NCBI RefSeq assembly: GCF_964199755.1
Contig: NC_133907.1
Location: 1,183,001 to 1,247,000, forward strand
DNA length: 64,000 nucleotides
Direction: 5' to 3'
Origin: Larus michahellis
Lineage: Eukaryota; Chordata; Aves; Charadriiformes; Laridae
A program made the position numbers and the translations under genes. The notes under the pieces were generated by a model. That model ran no database searches, had not been told where the DNA came from, and worked only from the letters and a program-made list of their open reading frames with translations. This document shows positions 62,602 through 64,000 of the stretch, piece after piece; the first letter of the stretch is position 1; the number at the start of each line of letters is the position of its first letter.

Positions 62602-64000
62602 TACAAAGGTTCTTTGCAAGGAAGAATTTCTGGTTTCTCAGAGGATGCTATGTTTGGAAAATACACTGAATTATGAAGTTATATCTTGTGATTGCAGAAG
62701 CTAGTGTATAGCATGAATACATTTCTTTCTTCTGTCAAATACTTTAGGATGAGCTCTTATCCCTGTGGAAATCAGTACCAGTGAAATAAAAAATGCAATG
62801 TTCGGTCTTTCACTTCTTTTGGAGTAGTACTTATGTATAATCAGTTTAGAGTCAAATTATCCAGCTTTCATTCATAGAGTAATGCTTTGCTGTCTAGATA
62901 ATCACAACAATGGTCAACAGAAATATGTGTGATTTAGTGATGTGAGTGAGTAATACTGATAGAATCTGCCCTTTCCACCCTGATCCCCGCACTCAGAATA
63001 GCTGTATATACTGTGACAGTAGTTAATCAGCTGTGTCAATGACAGCTTTACCAGTTGATAATATTTCCCATCCACTGTATTCATTTACAGGATTATAACG
63101 AGTATTGATAGAAAGCCCTTGAGTTCTGCCATCAGTGCAGTCGGAATACTGCATTTATCATTCTTCACCTACACTGTTAAGACCAGGCTTAATGATTTTA
63201 ATAATAGCTCAGCGTTACACTGAGTGGCTTCTCTTTGAAAAACTACGCATGAAATGGAGCTAGCAATGGTATACTGTTGAAACAATCGTTTCAGACTTAG
63301 GTAAAACAGCTGTGGTACTACATCGTCCCCATCGGCTAAATAATGACTCTAGAGTCTTGCCTGTGCTGGGAATAGGCAGCAGATATCTGTTCCTGACCTT
63401 CTCTTCCCTCTTAAACTCACAAGGTAACAAAATTACATATAAGAGATATAAATACAAACAGAAAACATATTTAAATTCTCAGCCTTTCACCATTTTGCTG
63501 TTTTCCCCTTACAGTAATTTCTGGGCCTGGACAGGATTTTATACAATTCAGTTGCATAACAATCTTTCAGTGAACCATTAAATTGCTTACACGTACAACA
63601 AATTTTTATGACAGATGATAAAAATAAAAAATAACAAAAGGCCTTATTGAGAAAACAAAAGGAACTTATTGCCACATTTAAAAAACAAAATATCGTAATT
63701 AAGGCTGATCAAGAGACACAGGGATAGTGGAATATGAAGTTTGTAGCTTTTGAAAATACTTTTTAGGACATTTTAAGGATAATTCCAGAAATATACTGGA
63801 ATATCTGGTTTCTCTTTTTCTACTAACTATAACATTAATTCCAAATCAGAAAAGGTTACAAATATTAATTATTGAAGTAGTAACAAAGTTCTCCAAGCAT
63901 GTTAAGTGTATTCAAATGAGAAAGACTTTAAAATAAGAGGAATTTCTTCATGTTCATGACAATAGGAGAACAGATGTTTACTTCTACAGTCTTTCTAAAC

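Larger units (their letters stand above)
36328..64000 (+). other. PHACTR3: PHACTR3 intron 1 (5' part), no further exon recognised
   Basis: After the CpG island fades (about 36560) the sequence is AT-rich to the window end. I looked for the expected second exon (a codon completed by a G, then an acidic/Thr-Pro-Pro segment leading to the conserved FKPWKWRKKK motif) and did not find it. Mammalian PHACTR3 also has a very long first intron, so this is expected. The longest open frame here (201 codons, minus strand, 47302-47907) has no recognised domain. Notable contents are the separately listed repeats and candidate regulatory segments. Alternative first exons, known for this gene in mammals, could lie here but are not identifiable by eye. 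Confidence 0.7.

Noticed and set aside
1..64000. Endogenous retrovirus or full-length transposon
   Set aside because: No LTR pairs, primer-binding site, gag/pol-like frames or long transposase frames were seen. Only short CR1 3' fragments and small remnants.

Overview
This is vertebrate nuclear DNA, most likely from a bird. The evidence is 3'-end fragments of CR1-type LINEs (about 26918-27080, 9200-9290 and 62541-62601), low overall repeat content, an AT-leaning background with one sharp CpG island, and a single protein-coding exon that begins a very long intron. There are no bacterial-style operons, CRISPR arrays, phage genes or convincing tRNA/rRNA genes. Almost all open reading frames in the window are 60-140 codons long, unspliced and without recognisable domains, as expected by chance.

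Layout. Positions 1 to about 35230 are upstream non-coding sequence. They contain scattered retroelement remnants, a 25-nt near-perfect palindrome (252-276), and a roughly 1.06-kb degenerate minisatellite (about 20385-21445) whose units repeatedly carry the STAT-like core TTCnnnGAA. A CpG island occupies about 35240-36560. It contains 25 perfect tandem copies of GGGGC (35566-35690), an E-box, a palindromic CRE (TGACGTCA) and three short upstream ORFs. The first coding exon of PHACTR3 (phosphatase and actin regulator 3, scapinin) follows at 36219-36327 on the + strand and ends at a consensus splice donor in phase 1. The rest, 36328-64000, is interpreted as the 5' part of PHACTR3 intron 1. It contains candidate regulatory segments (a homeodomain/POU-motif-rich stretch at about 54430-54900 and a palindromic octamer at 56512-56528), an imperfect inverted-repeat element (59871-60043), and CR1 debris. 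No second exon was recognised.

Functionally the window is a promoter plus first exon of one gene. PHACTR3 is a brain-enriched, nuclear-matrix-associated protein that binds PP1 and actin. The domains for those activities (RPEL repeats and C-terminal PP1-binding tail) lie in downstream exons outside this window. I did not find an undescribed multi-gene system. The most unusual structures are the GGGGC promoter array and the STAT-motif minisatellite.
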